64,000 nucleotides of DNA from the NCBI GenBank assembly GCA_943908385.1, contig CALTTF010000003.1:1-64000 (forward strand). Reading direction: 5' to 3'. The stretch is from an uncultured Corynebacterium sp. (GTDB lineage: Bacteria > Actinomycetota > Actinomycetes > Mycobacteriales > Mycobacteriaceae). The translations under genes were made by a program, and so were the position numbers. Shown here piece by piece: positions 30,608 through 38,526 of the stretch. How positions within the stretch are numbered: the first letter of the stretch is position 1; every line of letters starts with the position of its first letter. The notes below the pieces were generated by a model. That model was given only the letters and a program-made list of their open reading frames with translations, did not search any database and had not been told where the DNA came from.

Positions 30608-31366
30608 ATGGCCATCATCGAATTGCGGGACATTACCAAGTCCTACGGCAGCTTCGACGCCCTCCGCGGAGTCGACCTCGACATCGAAGAGGGCGAGGTC
30701 ACGTGCGTGCTCGGCGACAACGGCGCCGGAAAATCTACGCTAATCAAGATTCTGGCGGGTTTGCACGAACAGACGAGCGGAGAGCTGCTTATCGACGGCT
30801 CACCCGCCACCTTCTCCTCGCCCCGCGATGCGATCGACGCCGGGATCGCCACGGTGTACCAGACCCTGGCGGTGGTGGACGAGCTGAGCGTGTGGCGGAA
30901 TTTCTTCCTGGGGCAGGAACTCACCGGTGCCTTCGGGATGCTCAAGCAGGCGGAGATGAAGCGGATCTGCTCGGAGCAGCTTCGCGAGATGGGCATCGAC
31001 ATTCCCGATGTCGACGTGGAGATCGGCAATCTCTCCGGCGGCCAACGCCAGGTGGTGGCCATCGCGCGTGCGGTCTACTTCGGCGCCCGCGTCGTGGTGC
31101 TCGACGAGCCCACTGCGGCACTCGGCGTGAAGCAGTCAGGCGTGGTGCTCAAATTCATTGCTTCCGCCCGCAACCGCGGTGTCGCCGTCGTCTTCGTGAC
31201 TCACAATCCGCACCATGCGCACATGGTGGGGGACCATTTCACGATTTTGAAGCTCGGCCGCCAGGAATTGAACGCCTCGCGTGACGAGGTCACCCTGGAC
31301 GAGCTCACCCGCGAGATGTCCGGCGGTGCTGAGCTCGAAGCGCTCAGCCACGAACTGCGCAACTAA
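30608..31366 (+). CDS. Sugar ABC transporter ATP-binding protein (single domain)
   Basis: An ATPase of 252 residues with Walker A LGDNGAGKST, signature NLSGGQRQVVAIARAV, Walker B VVLDEPTAALG and switch histidine in FVTHNPHH. Most ribose-class importers use a double-length ATPase (RbsA); this has one domain and so must dimerise, as in the fructose FrcA group. It begins three bases after the permease stop and ends the operon. No regulator or catabolic gene is adjacent. Confidence 0.92.
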   Translation: MAIIELRDITKSYGSFDALRGVDLDIEEGEVTCVLGDNGAGKSTLIKILAGLHEQTSGELLIDGSPATFSSPRDAIDAGIATVYQTLAVVDELSVWRNFFLGQELTGAFGMLKQAEMKRICSEQLREMGIDIPDVDVEIGNLSGGQRQVVAIARAVYFGARVVVLDEPTAALGVKQSGVVLKFIASARNRGVAVVFVTHNPHHAHMVGDHFTILKLGRQELNASRDEVTLDELTREMSGGAELEALSHELRN

Positions 31367-31384
31367 TCTCGCGCAGGCCAGTCA

Positions 31385-31843
31385 TTATCTGATGTATCCG
31401 GGGCTACCTGATGGGGCAGGAGCATCGAACGACCCCTCAGCGTCTCGAGGGGTCGGGCCAGATGTCGGGGTCGAAGTGACAGACGTCGACGTGGCGTAGA
31501 CGGACGTGGTGGAGACCGACGTCGATGAGGTGATACCGCCGTCAGTCTCACTGTCGGCATACATCAGGGCGAAGAACGCGAAACCGACGACGAACAAGAC
31601 ACCGATGACGAGCATGATGAGCGGCAACAGCGCGGTGAACACCACGACCAGCCCCGCGAGGCAGCCGCTGTTGGACCTGTCGTTCTGCGGCATTGCGTAA
31701 TACGGCGACGGCTGTCCGAATGGCTGACCCTGGTGCGGTCCCGGCTGTTGGCCGTGCTGGTATCCCTGGGCGCCGTGGCCGGGGTAGGCGCCGGGCTGCT
31801 GCGGGTTGTGGGGCGGGTACTGGTTGCCGTACGGGTTCGACAT
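31385..31843 (-). CDS. Small membrane protein with Pro/Gln/Gly-rich cytoplasmic head
   Basis: 152 residues. About 60 N-terminal residues are rich in proline, glutamine, glycine and tyrosine (MSNPYGNQYPPHNPQQPG and similar), followed by two adjoining hydrophobic stretches (about 65-105) and a serine/threonine-rich outer tail. Such proteins are common in corynebacteria and have no known activity. The start MSNPYGN is chosen as the family-like start; an upstream in-frame start adds 21 unconvincing residues. It converges on the ABC ATPase gene. A CGACCCCTC/GAGGGGTCG hairpin inside the coding region (31430-31455) could help end the opposing transcript. Confidence 0.7.
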   Translation of the reverse strand: MSNPYGNQYPPHNPQQPGAYPGHGAQGYQHGQQPGPHQGQPFGQPSPYYAMPQNDRSNSGCLAGLVVVFTALLPLIMLVIGVLFVVGFAFFALMYADSETDGGITSSTSVSTTSVYATSTSVTSTPTSGPTPRDAEGSFDAPAPSGSPGYIR

Positions 31844-31927
31844 CGCGGTGCTCCGTTGCTGACGTATCTCCGGTGGGTGTCCTTTTGTGTCCCTATTATC
31901 CACCACCGTGGATGGGAGCGTGGAGCG

Positions 31928-32398
31928 TTAGTCCTGGTTGTTTTCGGCGGCCAAGTTCGCCTGCGCCTCGACGATCTGCTCGTGGAGAGCGGACATGGCG
32001 TTGTGGGCGCTGACGACGCCGTTGACGGCGGTCTGGACAGCGGAGCGCAGCTGGGCGTCGGTCATGCCGGCGGCGACGGACTGCTCAGCCTCGGTGCGCA
32101 CGACGATGTTCTCTGCACGGTTGCCCACGATCGCGCGTGCGCCGATCAGCGTCGAGTTCACCTCGTTGGCGGCCAGGTAGTAGGACGCGTCGGGGGAGTC
32201 AGCGGCGGTGTCGGTCTCCGAGTCGGCGCGGACAATGAACACCGAGTCGAGCAGAACCACCATGAGTTCGAGCTCCTCGTGCGTGCCGTGGGCGGCGCGG
32301 CCGCTGGCGTCGGCGGTAATGCCAATGCCGGACTGGGAGGCAGCATCGACAATGCGGTCGATGGTGACCTGGCTGGGGGTCGTGTTCTGGTCGGTCAT
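31928..32398 (-). CDS. YbjN-domain protein (first of a tandem pair)
   Basis: A 156-residue cytoplasmic protein with the YbjN (bacterial sensory-transduction regulator-like) fold; the segment EELELMVVLLDSVFIVRAD and YYLAANEVNSTLIGARAIV match its pattern. It starts one base after the stop of the neighbouring YbjN gene, so the two are co-translated and may form a heteromer. No catalytic motif. The tail is rich in alanine and glutamine. Confidence 0.72.
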   Translation of the reverse strand: MTDQNTTPSQVTIDRIVDAASQSGIGITADASGRAAHGTHEELELMVVLLDSVFIVRADSETDTAADSPDASYYLAANEVNSTLIGARAIVGNRAENIVVRTEAEQSVAAGMTDAQLRSAVQTAVNGVVSAHNAMSALHEQIVEAQANLAAENNQD

Positions 32399-32399
32399 A

Positions 32400-32894
32400 T
32401 TAGTTCTCCTCCCACGTCACAGCGGTCGGGAAAGATTCCGCGAGGTAGTCGAATGCCTGCATCGTCGAGTGGATCGACGTGACAACAAAGGCGCCGAGCT
32501 GATTCGGCGACAGCCCCTTGCTCACATCGAGGGTGCGCACGCCGGTGATGGCGAGAGTGTTCTCCTCACTCTGGAAGAAGCGCAGCGTCGGGGTGAAGTG
32601 CGTCTGGTTGTACTCGTTGGTGGCGTGCAGCAGGGACGGCACATCTTCCGGGGCGAATTCGCCGCGCCAGACGGACTCGAACACGAGCGTGCCGTCGTCG
32701 AAGGTGAAGACCATCGCGGCGTTGACGAAGCCGGTGCGCACGACGGGCTCTTCCAGGCGGTACTCGAGTTCTTCGCCTTCCAGGACAGTGGCGATATCGG
32801 CCAGGGTGATGTCGCGGACAACGTCGTTATCGGCGTCGGAATGAGCGCCGGCGGCATCTGTGTCCGTGACGGGATTGTCGTTCGGTGTTGTCAT
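32400..32894 (-). CDS. YbjN-domain protein (second of a tandem pair)
   Basis: A 164-residue protein with DITLADIATVLEGEELEYRL, FTFDDGTLVFESVWRGEF and LHATNEYNQTHFTPTLRFF, the clear YbjN pattern. The start MTTPNDNPV is chosen because the open frame further upstream reads only the shadow of the next gene. It lies 11 bases after the stop of the TIGR01777 gene on the same strand. Confidence 0.78.
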   Translation of the reverse strand: MTTPNDNPVTDTDAAGAHSDADNDVVRDITLADIATVLEGEELEYRLEEPVVRTGFVNAAMVFTFDDGTLVFESVWRGEFAPEDVPSLLHATNEYNQTHFTPTLRFFQSEENTLAITGVRTLDVSKGLSPNQLGAFVVTSIHSTMQAFDYLAESFPTAVTWEEN

Positions 32895-32905
32895 GGCACC
32901 CCAGG

Positions 32906-34291
32906 CTACAGATCTCTCGCCGGGTGGAGGTAGTCCTCTTTTCCGAGCTCGTGGCGTAGCGCATCGGTGAGGTTCGGGAAGCGGAAGTGGTGGCCGAGGG
33001 CGTTCAGCGCGGCGGGTTCGACGCGCTGGTCGGCGAGAGCGAGTTCGCGTGCGCCCTCGTCGCCGAGGAGGAGCTTTGGTCCGAATTCGGGAATGCCGAG
33101 CAACTCCGGGCGGTGCAGCAGCGACGTGAGGGACTGCGACAATTCCGCGTTGGTCACAGGATTCGGGGAAGTGGCGTTGACGGGGCCGGACAGTGAATCG
33201 TCGAAAAGCGCGCGGAAATAGATATCGGTGAGGTCGTCGAGCGCCACCCACGACATCCAGAATTCGCCGTCGCCGAAACGTGCGCTCATCGCGGTTTGCG
33301 CAGACAGCTTCAGCAATGGGAGCAGGCCGCCCGCGCCGGACAGCGCAAGCCCTGTGCGGATATTCACCGTGCGGACTCCGGCCTCCCGCGCCGGGGACGT
33401 GGCGCGTTCCCACTCCTCGACGACATCGGCTAAGAAGCCGTCGCCGCGGCCGTCAGTCTCCGTGTGCGGATGGTCCCCGGCATCGGATCCGTAAAAGCCG
33501 ACCGCTGAGGCGCTGACGAAGGTCTGGATTCCGGACTCGGCGGCGAGACGAGCAAGGCGGCGGGTCGGGCCGATGCGGGAGGAATAGATCTCAGCCTTGT
33601 GCGCGTCGGTGAAACGTCCCATGATCGACTCGCCGGCCAGGTGGATGACTGCGTCGATGCCGTCAAAAAGCTCCGCGTCGGGGTTTTCCATGTCCCAATG
33701 GCGCTGGGGAAGCGGACTGTTGTGTCGCGGCGTGCCGCGCACGAGTTGGATCACCGTGTGGCCTGCGGTGGTCAGCTGCGCTGTGAGTGCGGTGCCGACG
33801 AGTCCGCGGGAACCGGTCATGGCGACGGTGAGTGTGCGCGGCTGGTCGTCGTGGCCGGTCGTGCCCAGCTGGTTCATGCGTTCAAGGAACGCGATGTCTT
33901 CGGCGAGCTGGTGCTGGCGGTAGGCGAAGGCGGGAGCGAGCACCTTTTCCGGAACTGTGGTGTGCACGGTGTCGGTGATGCGCGTGCGCCCGCCGAGCTC
34001 TTCGAAGCGGTGCTCGTGGCGCCACTTTGTCAGCTGCTTGACCGGAGCGTTGGCGGCCTCATCGACGAACTGCTGCTGGTCGATGAAGCCTTGCGGCTGG
34101 TGGCGGGCGACTCATTTTTGGCCGGCGGGCAGGGAGAACACTGTGGTGCCGTCTTTAAGCGAATCAGCGCCGGAGACGACGGTCATCGGCAAAAGCGGCG
34201 GGGTCAGACGGTGCACGGCGCCGGGCCGGGTGTGCCAGCGCCAGACGTCGATAAGCGGTGCGGCGATGGTGTGTGTTGCTGCGAGTGACAA
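32906..34291 (-). pseudogene. TIGR01777-family epimerase-like gene broken by one in-frame TGA
   Basis: The full frame starts at a TTG (34289-34291) as MSLAATHTIAAPLIDVW and has the architecture seen in corynebacteria: an N-terminal START/SRPBCC-like domain of about 145 residues, then a Rossmann epimerase domain with VAMTGSRGLVGTAL and VIHLAGES. Codon 60 is TGA (34112-34114) within FSLPAGQK-stop-VARHQPQGF, where relatives have tryptophan (TGG). The frame is otherwise intact on both sides. The downstream open part could start at a GTG at 33967, giving 353 residues, but that would cut the first domain. Either a recent nonsense mutation, a sequencing error or recoding explains this. Confidence 0.75.
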
Positions 34292-34334
34292 AGCTGGTGA
34301 CCTGTTCGTTAAAAATTGATCGGCGATGAAGTGC

Positions 34335-34340
34335 TACTGT
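34335..34340 (+). promoter_or_regulatory. Probable -10 element of the pyr operon
   Basis: TACTGT lies about 80 bases before the pyrR start, giving a leader of roughly 75 bases that would hold the PyrR-binding hairpin. No good -35 box was found. Confidence 0.4.
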
Positions 34341-34390
34341 GGCAGGCGTCTACCAAGCATAGGCAGGCCCCAAAAGAAGCATCCTTTAAA

Positions 34391-34417
34391 TTCCGCACAG
34401 AGAGGCGGGGAAGGAGG
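34391..34417 (+). promoter_or_regulatory. PyrR-binding-loop-like hairpin overlapping the pyrR ribosome binding site
   Basis: The stem UUCCGC/GCGGGG encloses ACAGAGAG; the stretch CAGAGAGGC (34398-34406) fits the CNGNGAGGY core of known PyrR-binding loops. The 3' arm runs directly into GGGGAAGGAGG, the ribosome binding site for the ATG at 34422. This is the arrangement expected for translational repression by PyrR, as described in mycobacteria, rather than for a terminator-based attenuator. Confidence 0.6.
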
Positions 34418-34421
34418 TTCG

Positions 34422-34976
34422 ATGAGTGCCACAGAGTTGCTTGACGCTAGTGACGTCTCGCGCACGATTGCACGCATCGCGCACCAGATCATCGAGAAAA
34501 CTGCGCTCGATTCCGACGGTGCTCCACCACTGATCATTCTGGGCATTCCCTCAGGCGGAGTGCCCTTGGCCCAGCGAATCGCGGCGGCGATCGAGGAGTT
34601 TTCGGGGGTGAGCGTTCCGGTCGGCAGCCTCGATGTGACGCTCTACCGCGATGACCTCCGCGGACGTCCGCACCGCGCGCTGGCGCCGACCGACATCCCG
34701 GGAAATATCAACGGCGCGACGATCGTCCTCGTCGACGACGTGCTGTTCTCCGGACGAACCATCCGCGCCGCGCTCGATTCGCTGAGCGATATCGGCCGCC
34801 CGGAAGCTATCCAGCTCGCGGTCCTCGTCGACCGCGGCCACCGCGCGCTTCCGATCCGCGCGGACTACGTGGGCAAGAATATTCCGACGGCGATCACGGA
34901 GGACGTCCGCGTGACGCTCACCCCGCTCGACGACGCCGATGCCGTCCTCCTGGTCAAAGAGGAGGACGAAGAATGA
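34422..34976 (+). CDS. pyrR: Pyrimidine operon regulator / uracil phosphoribosyltransferase
   Basis: Binds pyr mRNA when UMP is abundant and has weak uracil phosphoribosyltransferase activity. The 184 residues have the PRPP-binding loop [19 protein letters not shown], and the substrate-binding [12 protein letters not shown]. The start MSATELLD follows a strong GGAAGGAGG; the longer open frame upstream belongs to the leader. It overlaps pyrB by four bases. Confidence 0.95.
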   Translation: MSATELLDASDVSRTIARIAHQIIEKTALDSDGAPPLIILGIPSGGVPLAQRIAAAIEEFSGVSVPVGSLDVTLYRDDLRGRPHRALAPTDIPGNINGATIVLVDDVLFSGRTIRAALDSLSDIGRPEAIQLAVLVDRGHRALPIRADYVGKNIPTAITEDVRVTLTPLDDADAVLLVKEEDEE

Positions 34977-35935
34977 AACACCTCATCAGCATCGCGGATT
35001 TGAGCCGTGACGAGATCATCGGCCTGATGGATGAAGCCGACCGTTTCCGCGAGGCGCTCGACGGCCGTGAAATGAAGAAGCTGCCCACCTTGCGCGGCCG
35101 GACGGTGTTCACGCTGTTCTACGAGAACTCCACCCGCACGCGCTCGTCGTTCGAGACCGCGGGCAAGTGGATGAGCGCGGACGTCATCAACGTCTCCGCC
35201 TCGAGCTCCAGCGTGAAGAAGGGCGAATCCCTCAAGGACACCGCTAGCACGCTGCGCTCCGTCGGCGCGGACGCGATCATCATGCGCCACCCGTCGTCCG
35301 GCGCGCCGAACCTGCTCCGTAAGTGGGTGCCCGGCGCCGCCATCATCAACGCGGGCGACGGGTCGCACCAGCACCCGACACAAGCGCTTCTCGACGCCGT
35401 GACCATGCGCCAGCACATCGGCGATGTCGCCGGCAAGAAGGTCCTCATCGTGGGCGATATCCTGCACTCCCGCGTTGCGCGGTCGAACGTCGACGTGCTC
35501 AACGCTTTGGGCGCAGACGTCGTGCTCGTCGCGCCGCCGACGCTCATGCCGACGGGCGTGGAGCACTGGTCGTGCTCCGTCGAATACGACTTCGATGCGG
35601 CACTGGCAGACGCGCGCAGTGAAAAATCCGCGCCGATCGCGGCAGTGATGATGCTGCGCGTGCAGGCCGAGCGCATGAACGGCGGGTTCTTCCCGTCGCA
35701 CCGCGAATACGCGACGCTGTACGGGCTGAGCAAGGATCGTGCGGACCTGCTCGGCGACGACACCCTCATCATGCATCCAGGCCCGATGCTGCGCGGCATG
35801 GAAATCAACTTTGACGTCGCCGAGCGCGACAACACGGTGGTCCTCGATCAAGTCACCAACGGCGTGTACACCCGCATGGCGGTGCTGTTCACGCTGCTCG
35901 CGAGCGGCGAAGACGCGCTGGAAGGAAAGGAGTAG
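34973..35935 (+). CDS. pyrB: Aspartate carbamoyltransferase catalytic chain
   Basis: Joins carbamoyl phosphate and aspartate, the committed pyrimidine step. The 320 residues contain the carbamoyl-phosphate motif [15 protein letters not shown] and the second-half [12 protein letters not shown]. No pyrI regulatory chain is present, so the enzyme is the simple trimer type. The ATGA overlap with pyrR couples their translation. Confidence 0.97.
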   Translation: MKHLISIADLSRDEIIGLMDEADRFREALDGREMKKLPTLRGRTVFTLFYENSTRTRSSFETAGKWMSADVINVSASSSSVKKGESLKDTASTLRSVGADAIIMRHPSSGAPNLLRKWVPGAAIINAGDGSHQHPTQALLDAVTMRQHIGDVAGKKVLIVGDILHSRVARSNVDVLNALGADVVLVAPPTLMPTGVEHWSCSVEYDFDAALADARSEKSAPIAAVMMLRVQAERMNGGFFPSHREYATLYGLSKDRADLLGDDTLIMHPGPMLRGMEINFDVAERDNTVVLDQVTNGVYTRMAVLFTLLASGEDALEGKE

Positions 35936-35939
35936 GGAA

Positions 35940-37232
35940 GTGACGACACTCGCATTGAACAACGTCCGCCCCTACGGCGAAGACGAAATCAGCATTCTCA
36001 TCGACGTCGCCGACGGCGTGATCGACTCTATCGGCGAGAACCCGTTCGACGACGCCGACGAGGTCATGGACTGCGGCGGCAATGTGCTGCTCCCGGGGCT
36101 GGTGGATATGCACGTCCACCTGCGCGAGCCGGGCCGCGAAGACACCGAGACCATCGCCACCGGTTCAGACGCCGCGGCGGCTGGCGGCTTCACCGCCGTG
36201 TTCACCATGGCGAACACCCAGCCGGTGATCGACCAGCCTTTCCTCGCCGACGCGGTGTGGGACAAAGGCCAGGCGTACGGCACATGCGACGTCTACCCGG
36301 TCGGGTCCATCACCAAGGGCCTGAAGGGCGAATCGCTCACCGAGATCGGCCTGATGTCCCGCGGGCACGTGAAGATGTTCTCCGACGACGGCAAGTGCGT
36401 CAACGACCCGCAGCTGATGCGCCGCGCCATCGAGTACGCGAAGGCGTACGACGTGGTGCTGGCCCAGCACGCGGAAGACCACCGCATGACCGAAGGTTCT
36501 GTCGCCCATGAGGGCGAGAACGCCGCACGGCTGGGCCTGCGCGGCTGGCCGCGCGTCGCCGAGGAGTCGATCGTGGCACGCGACCTCATCATGACCCGCG
36601 ACTACGGCGGCCGCTACCACCTCTGCCACGCGTCCACCGAGGGCACCGTTTCGCTCCTCCGTTGGGCGAAGGAACAGGGCATCGATGTCTCCGCCGAAGT
36701 CACCCCGCACCACCTGCTGCTCACCGACGCCAAGCTGGAGAGCTACGACGGCGTCTACCGCGTCAACCCGCCGCTGCGCGAGGACCGCGACACGGTCGCG
36801 CTGCGCGACGCGCTGCTCGACGGCACCATCGACGTCGTCGCCACCGACCATGCCCCGCACGGCTCCGAAGACAAGTGCGTGGAGTTCGAGAACGCCAAGC
36901 CCGGCATGATCGGCCTGGAAACCTCGCTCGCGATCATCGCGCAGGTCTTCGTCGAGTCCGGTCTGGCTGACTGGCGCTTCGTGGCCAAGGTCATGAGCGA
37001 GCGCCCGGCCGAAATTCTCCGCCTCGCCGACCAGGGCCGTCCGATCGAGGTGGGCGAGCCCGCCAACCTCACGCTCATCGACCCGGAGTCAGCCTGGACC
37101 GCCGCGGGGGAGGAGATGGCCTCTAAATCGAAGAACACCCCGTACGAGGGATCCTCGTTCAAGACGCAGGTGGTGGCTACCTGGCTTCGCGGCCGGCAGA
37201 CATTCGACGTGACTGAATCCCGACAGAACTGA
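35940..37232 (+). CDS. pyrC: Dihydroorotase
   Basis: Closes carbamoyl aspartate to dihydroorotate. The 430-residue type I enzyme has metal-site motifs [13 protein letters not shown], the histidine in [11 protein letters not shown] and [15 protein letters not shown] with the catalytic aspartate. The GTG start at MTTLALNNV lies four bases after pyrB; a longer open frame upstream is the pyrB shadow. AGGAAAGGAG lies just before it. Confidence 0.96.
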   Translation: MTTLALNNVRPYGEDEISILIDVADGVIDSIGENPFDDADEVMDCGGNVLLPGLVDMHVHLREPGREDTETIATGSDAAAAGGFTAVFTMANTQPVIDQPFLADAVWDKGQAYGTCDVYPVGSITKGLKGESLTEIGLMSRGHVKMFSDDGKCVNDPQLMRRAIEYAKAYDVVLAQHAEDHRMTEGSVAHEGENAARLGLRGWPRVAEESIVARDLIMTRDYGGRYHLCHASTEGTVSLLRWAKEQGIDVSAEVTPHHLLLTDAKLESYDGVYRVNPPLREDRDTVALRDALLDGTIDVVATDHAPHGSEDKCVEFENAKPGMIGLETSLAIIAQVFVESGLADWRFVAKVMSERPAEILRLADQGRPIEVGEPANLTLIDPESAWTAAGEEMASKSKNTPYEGSSFKTQVVATWLRGRQTFDVTESRQN

Positions 37233-37317
37233 CCAGCACAGGCGCCGTCGTCGCACCGACACCGACACCGGCGCCGCCCAACCAAAGCGTGAATAGAGCG
37301 AAAAGAAGGAAACACAC

Positions 37318-38511
37318 ATGAGCACTGACCGCATTCCCGCCGTGCTGGTCCTAGCAGACGGCACGACCTTCCCGGGCTTCGCCTTCGGCGCCGCCGCCTC
37401 TGAACCCGTCTTCGGCGAGGCAGTTTTCACCACGGCCATGACCGGGTACCAGGAGACGATGACCGACCCGTCCTACCACCGCCAGATTGTCGTCGCCGCG
37501 GCACCGCAAATCGGCAACACCGGCTGGAACGACGAAGACAACGAATCCCACGACAACCGCATCTGGGTCGCCGGCCTCGTTATCCGCGACCTGTCGAAGC
37601 GCGTCTCCAACTGGCGCGCAGAGCGCAGTCTCGAAGACGAAATGACAAACCAGGGTGTCGTCGGAATCTATGGCGTAGACACACGTTCTCTGGTCCGCCA
37701 CCTGCGCAATTACGGATCGATCGCCGCCGGGATCTTCACCGGCGAGGAGGCTCGAGGCGACGTCGATAAGCTCGTAGCCCGCGTAAAAGAGCAACCTGCG
37801 ATGTCGGGCGCAGACCTCTCCGCGGAAGTCTCCACCGACGAGCCGTACGTGATTGAGGCGGTGGGCGAGAAACGCTACACCGTCGTCGCGTACGACATGG
37901 GCATCAAGTCCGCGACCCCCGGACATTTCGCGCAGCGCGGGATCGAGACGATCGTCGTCCCCGCCGGCACGACCTTCGACGGTATTCAGAAGCACAACCC
38001 GGACGGGGTATTCATCTCCAACGGTCCGGGCGACCCCGCGACCGCGGACGACATGGTCGCTGTGACCCGCGACGTGATCGCGGGCGGCATCCCGCTGTTC
38101 GGCATCTGCTTCGGCAACCAGATCCTCGGCCGCGCGCTCGGCCTGGACACCTACAAACTCAAATTCGGCCACCGCGGCGTGAATGTCCCGGTCAAGAACC
38201 ACGTGACCGGAAAGATCGACATCACCTCGCAGAACCACGGCTTCGCGGTCAAGCTCCCTGACGGTTTCACCTCACAGGACGTCAAGGACGGCACCACCTT
38301 CGACACAGACTTCGGTCCGGCGCTCGTCACCCACACATGCCTCAACGACGGGGTCGTTGAAGGCGTCGCGCTGAAATCCGGGAAGGCCTACTCCGTCCAG
38401 TACCACCCGGAATCCGCGGCGGGCCCGCACGACGCTAACCCGCTCTTCGACCAGTTCGTGGCGCTCATGGACGACCACAAAGCGGCGAAGAACTCCACCG
38501 AGCAGAACTAA
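37318..38511 (+). CDS. carA: Carbamoyl phosphate synthase, small (glutaminase) subunit
   Basis: Hydrolyses glutamine and passes ammonia to CarB. The 397 residues have the N-terminal CPSase domain (AVFTTAMTGYQETMTDPSY) and the class I amidotransferase domain with the nucleophile cysteine in FGICFGNQILGRALG and the histidine/glutamate pair in SVQYHPESAAGPHD. The usual GICLGHQ is FGICFGNQ here, as in other actinobacteria. It follows pyrC after an 85-base gap with a GC-rich inverted repeat. Confidence 0.96.
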   Translation: MSTDRIPAVLVLADGTTFPGFAFGAAASEPVFGEAVFTTAMTGYQETMTDPSYHRQIVVAAAPQIGNTGWNDEDNESHDNRIWVAGLVIRDLSKRVSNWRAERSLEDEMTNQGVVGIYGVDTRSLVRHLRNYGSIAAGIFTGEEARGDVDKLVARVKEQPAMSGADLSAEVSTDEPYVIEAVGEKRYTVVAYDMGIKSATPGHFAQRGIETIVVPAGTTFDGIQKHNPDGVFISNGPGDPATADDMVAVTRDVIAGGIPLFGICFGNQILGRALGLDTYKLKFGHRGVNVPVKNHVTGKIDITSQNHGFAVKLPDGFTSQDVKDGTTFDTDFGPALVTHTCLNDGVVEGVALKSGKAYSVQYHPESAAGPHDANPLFDQFVALMDDHKAAKNSTEQN

Positions 38512-38526
38512 CCAGGAAGGGAAACA

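Noticed and set aside
37241..37275. GGCGCCG/CGGCGCC inverted repeat between pyrC and carA
   Set aside because: Seven-base GC-only arms with a long loop are expected by chance in this DNA, and there is no U-tract; the genes are likely co-transcribed.
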